Shown here in pieces: positions 5,366 through 6,691 of a stretch of 6,691 bases of DNA. The DNA is from Gammaproteobacteria bacterium. GTDB lineage: Bacteria > Pseudomonadota > Gammaproteobacteria > Immundisolibacterales > Immundisolibacteraceae. How positions within the stretch are numbered: the stretch's first letter is position 1; each line of letters begins with the position of its first letter. The translations under genes and the position numbers were made by a program. Under the pieces are notes generated by a model that was given only the letters and a program-made list of their open reading frames with translations, was not told where the DNA came from and did no database searches. The stretch is from positions 754 through 7,444 of the forward strand of contig DQBD01000285.1 in the NCBI GenBank assembly GCA_003526065.1, in the 5' to 3' direction.

Positions 5366-6343
5366 TCACAGCAGGTGTTGCACCGCCGCGCGCTCCTCGA
5401 GCAGTTCCTTGGCGGTGGCGTCCATGCGCGCGCGGCTGAAGTCGTCGACCGGCAGGTTCTGCACGATCTCGTACCGGCCATCGCGGCAGGTCACCGGATA
5501 CGAATAGATGATGCCCTCGGGCACGCCGTAGCTGCCGTCGCTCGGAATGGCCATGCTGGTCCAGTCGCCGTCGGCGGTGCCCAGCGCCCAGGTGCGCATG
5601 TGGTCGATGGCGGCCGAGGCGGCCGAGGCGGCGCTCGACGCGCCACGGGCGGCGATGATGGCGGCGCCACGCTGCTGCACGGTGGGAATGAAGTCGCTCT
5701 CGAGCCAGGCCTGGTCGACCAGCTCCGATGCCGGGCGGCCATCGACCAGCGCGTGCGAGACGTCCGGGTACTGGGTGGAGGAGTGGTTGCCCCAGACCGT
5801 CATGCGACGGATGGACGGCACCGCGGCGCCGGTCCTGGCGGCCAGCTGGCTGATGGCGCGGTTGTGATCCAGGCGCGTCATGGCCGTGAACTGGCGCGGG
5901 TCCAGGTCGGGCGCGCTGCGGCTGGCGATCAGCGCGTTGGTGTTGGCCGGGTTGCCGACCACCAGCACCTTGACGTCGCGCGAGGCGTGATCGTTCAGCG
6001 CCTTGCCCTGCACGGTGAAGATGGCGCCGTTGGCCTCCAGCAGGTCCTTGCGCTCCATGCCCGGGCCGCGCGGACGGGCACCGACCAAGATGGCGTAGTC
6101 CGCATCCTTGAAACCGACGTTGACGTCGTCGGTGGCGACGATGTCCGTCAGCAGCGGGAAGGCGCAGTCGCGCAGTTCCATGACCACGCCCTCGAGCGCC
6201 TTGAGCGCCTGCGGCACTTCGATCATCTGCAGGATGACCGGCTGGTCGGGGCCAAGCATGTCGCCGGCGGCGATGCGGAACAGCAGGGCATAGCCGATCT
6301 GGCCGGCACAGCCGGTGACAGCGATACGAACGGGCGTCTTCAC
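5366..6343 (-). CDS. mdh: Malate dehydrogenase (NAD-dependent), GTG start
   Basis: Cytoplasmic TCA-cycle enzyme interconverting malate and oxaloacetate with NAD(H). The 325-residue protein belongs to the long type seen in Burkholderia, Xanthomonas and Thermus, not the shorter E. coli type. The Rossmann motif is G11-C-A-G14-Q-I-G17; Glu42 at the end of the second strand indicates NAD rather than NADP use. Substrate arginines lie in the loop [13 protein letters not shown] (Arg92, Arg98), with Arg162 in TRLDHNRA; the catalytic pair is Asp159 and His187 ([12 protein letters not shown]). Family members usually read TGAAGQIGY; here residue 12 is Cys. The GTG at 6343 is chosen because the protein family starts MKxPVRVAVTG and a GAGG sequence lies 9 nt upstream; there is no ATG option. 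It follows rho by 40 nt and precedes rpmE by 71 nt, and may be cotranscribed with rho. Confidence 0.96.
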   Translation of the reverse strand: MKTPVRIAVTGCAGQIGYALLFRIAAGDMLGPDQPVILQMIEVPQALKALEGVVMELRDCAFPLLTDIVATDDVNVGFKDADYAILVGARPRGPGMERKDLLEANGAIFTVQGKALNDHASRDVKVLVVGNPANTNALIASRSAPDLDPRQFTAMTRLDHNRAISQLAARTGAAVPSIRRMTVWGNHSSTQYPDVSHALVDGRPASELVDQAWLESDFIPTVQQRGAAIIAARGASSAASAASAAIDHMRTWALGTADGDWTSMAIPSDGSYGVPEGIIYSYPVTCRDGRYEIVQNLPVDDFSRARMDATAKELLEERAAVQHLL

Positions 6344-6352
6344 GGGTCGGAT

Positions 6353-6356
6353 CCTC
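6353..6356 (-). promoter_or_regulatory. Ribosome binding site of mdh (GTG start)
   Basis: Minus-strand GAGG, 9 nt before the GTG at 6343. It supports this non-ATG start, which is otherwise fixed by the conserved N-terminus of the enzyme. Confidence 0.5.
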
Positions 6357-6377
6357 GACGGGAAGGAGTTGACGGGA

Positions 6378-6392
6378 AAGGCCTCAGGCCTT
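6378..6392 (-). terminator. Short hairpin over the rho stop codon
   Basis: On the minus strand AAGGCC and GGCCTT form a perfect 6-bp stem, extendable by a G-U pair, whose 3-nt loop is the rho stop codon TGA. TTTCCC follows, a very short U-run. It could be a weak terminator or a structure limiting readthrough into mdh, whose start is only 40 nt away. Confidence 0.3.
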
Positions 6393-6691
6393 CATGGAAG
6401 CGAAGAATTCGGTGTTGCTCTTGGTGTTGCGCAGGCGCTCGAGCAGGAACTCCATGGCCGCCACCTCGTCCATGGAGGCCAGCAGGCGGCGCAGGATCCA
6501 CACCTTCTGCACCTCGTCCGGCTTCATCAGCAACTCCTCGCGGCGCGTGCCGGAGCGGTTGATGTTGATGGCCGGGAAAATCCGCCGCTCGGCGATCTTG
6601 CGCTCGAGGTGGATTTCCATGTTGCCGGTGCCCTTGAAATCCTCGTAGATGACCTCGTCCATCTTCGAGCCGGTCTCGACCAGCGCGGTGG
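6384..6691 (-). CDS. rho: Transcription termination factor Rho, C-terminal 101 residues (5' end outside window)
   Basis: Hexameric RNA-dependent ATPase/helicase that ends transcription at Rho-dependent sites. The window holds only the C-terminal part, entering at [20 protein letters not shown] and ending [15 protein letters not shown]. It aligns residue by residue with E. coli Rho ([23 protein letters not shown] ... NDDFFEMMKRS). Seen here are [18 protein letters not shown], which includes the R-loop region contacting RNA and the next subunit, and [13 protein letters not shown], carrying the arginine-finger region. The ATPase P-loop and RNA-binding domain lie beyond the right edge. The C-terminus lacks the extra residues of the E. 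coli protein. The gene is upstream of mdh in the same orientation. Confidence 0.96.
   Translation of the reverse strand, partial: TALVETGSKMDEVIYEDFKGTGNMEIHLERKIAERRIFPAININRSGTRREELLMKPDEVQKVWILRRLLASMDEVAAMEFLLERLRNTKSNTEFFASMKA

Noticed and set aside
5089..5481. Upstream extension of the nuclease frame through rpmE into mdh
   Set aside because: It lies in another frame of rpmE and mdh, is rich in Arg/Ser/Pro, and would put the signal peptide in mid-protein. The ATG at 5088 gives a normal signal peptide.
5605..5640. Short tandem GGCGGCCGA-like repeat in mdh
   Set aside because: It encodes the S-A-A-S-A-A-S-A-A helix typical of this enzyme family (SSAASAANAAIDH), so protein sequence explains it.
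5375..6562. Open plus-strand frame of 395 codons opposite mdh and rho
   Set aside because: It crosses two unmistakable conserved genes on the other strand and has no domain signature.

Overview
The window is GC-rich and reads as a chromosomal segment of a proteobacterium, most likely a gammaproteobacterium. The evidence is the UvrD helicase, the zinc-type ribosomal protein L31, the Rho C-terminus and a YjbQ protein, all close to gammaproteobacterial versions by eye. The genus cannot be named from the sequence alone. The first 13 bases are not genomic: they exactly equal the common 3' end of Illumina adapters, so the left edge is the raw end of an assembled contig.

Layout from left to right. 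(a) Bases 14-1766, minus strand: the first 584 codons of uvrD (DNA helicase II), cut off by the contig end. (b) Bases 1767-1910: a divergent intergenic region rich in short inverted repeats. (c) Bases 1911-2339, plus strand: a YjbQ/UPF0047 protein that appears to start at CTG behind a good ribosome binding site. (d) Bases 2361-6691, all minus strand: six genes which in transcription order are rho (C-terminal 101 residues), mdh, rpmE, a secreted staphylococcal-nuclease-like protein, an M48 metalloprotease lipoprotein and a DUF2784 membrane protein. yjbQ and the DUF2784 gene converge with 21 bp between them.

The minus-strand cluster has two parts. The upstream part is housekeeping: transcription termination (rho), the TCA cycle (mdh) and the ribosome (rpmE). 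The downstream part looks like cell envelope or periplasm: exported nuclease, outer-membrane protease lipoprotein and small membrane protein. They are joined tightly: the rpmE stop overlaps the nuclease start (TGATG), and the nuclease stop lies 5 nt before the protease start. A textbook intrinsic terminator with a C(UUCG)G tetraloop lies about 25 nt after the rpmE stop and therefore inside the signal-peptide coding region of the nuclease. This suggests that expression of the downstream genes depends on readthrough, possibly controlled by translation.

I saw no mobile element, CRISPR array, tRNA, rRNA, toxin-antitoxin pair or recognisable defence system, and do not claim a new system. The points most worth a second look are the nested terminator, the CTG start of yjbQ, the inverted repeat over the putative rpmE promoter, and the adapter remnant.
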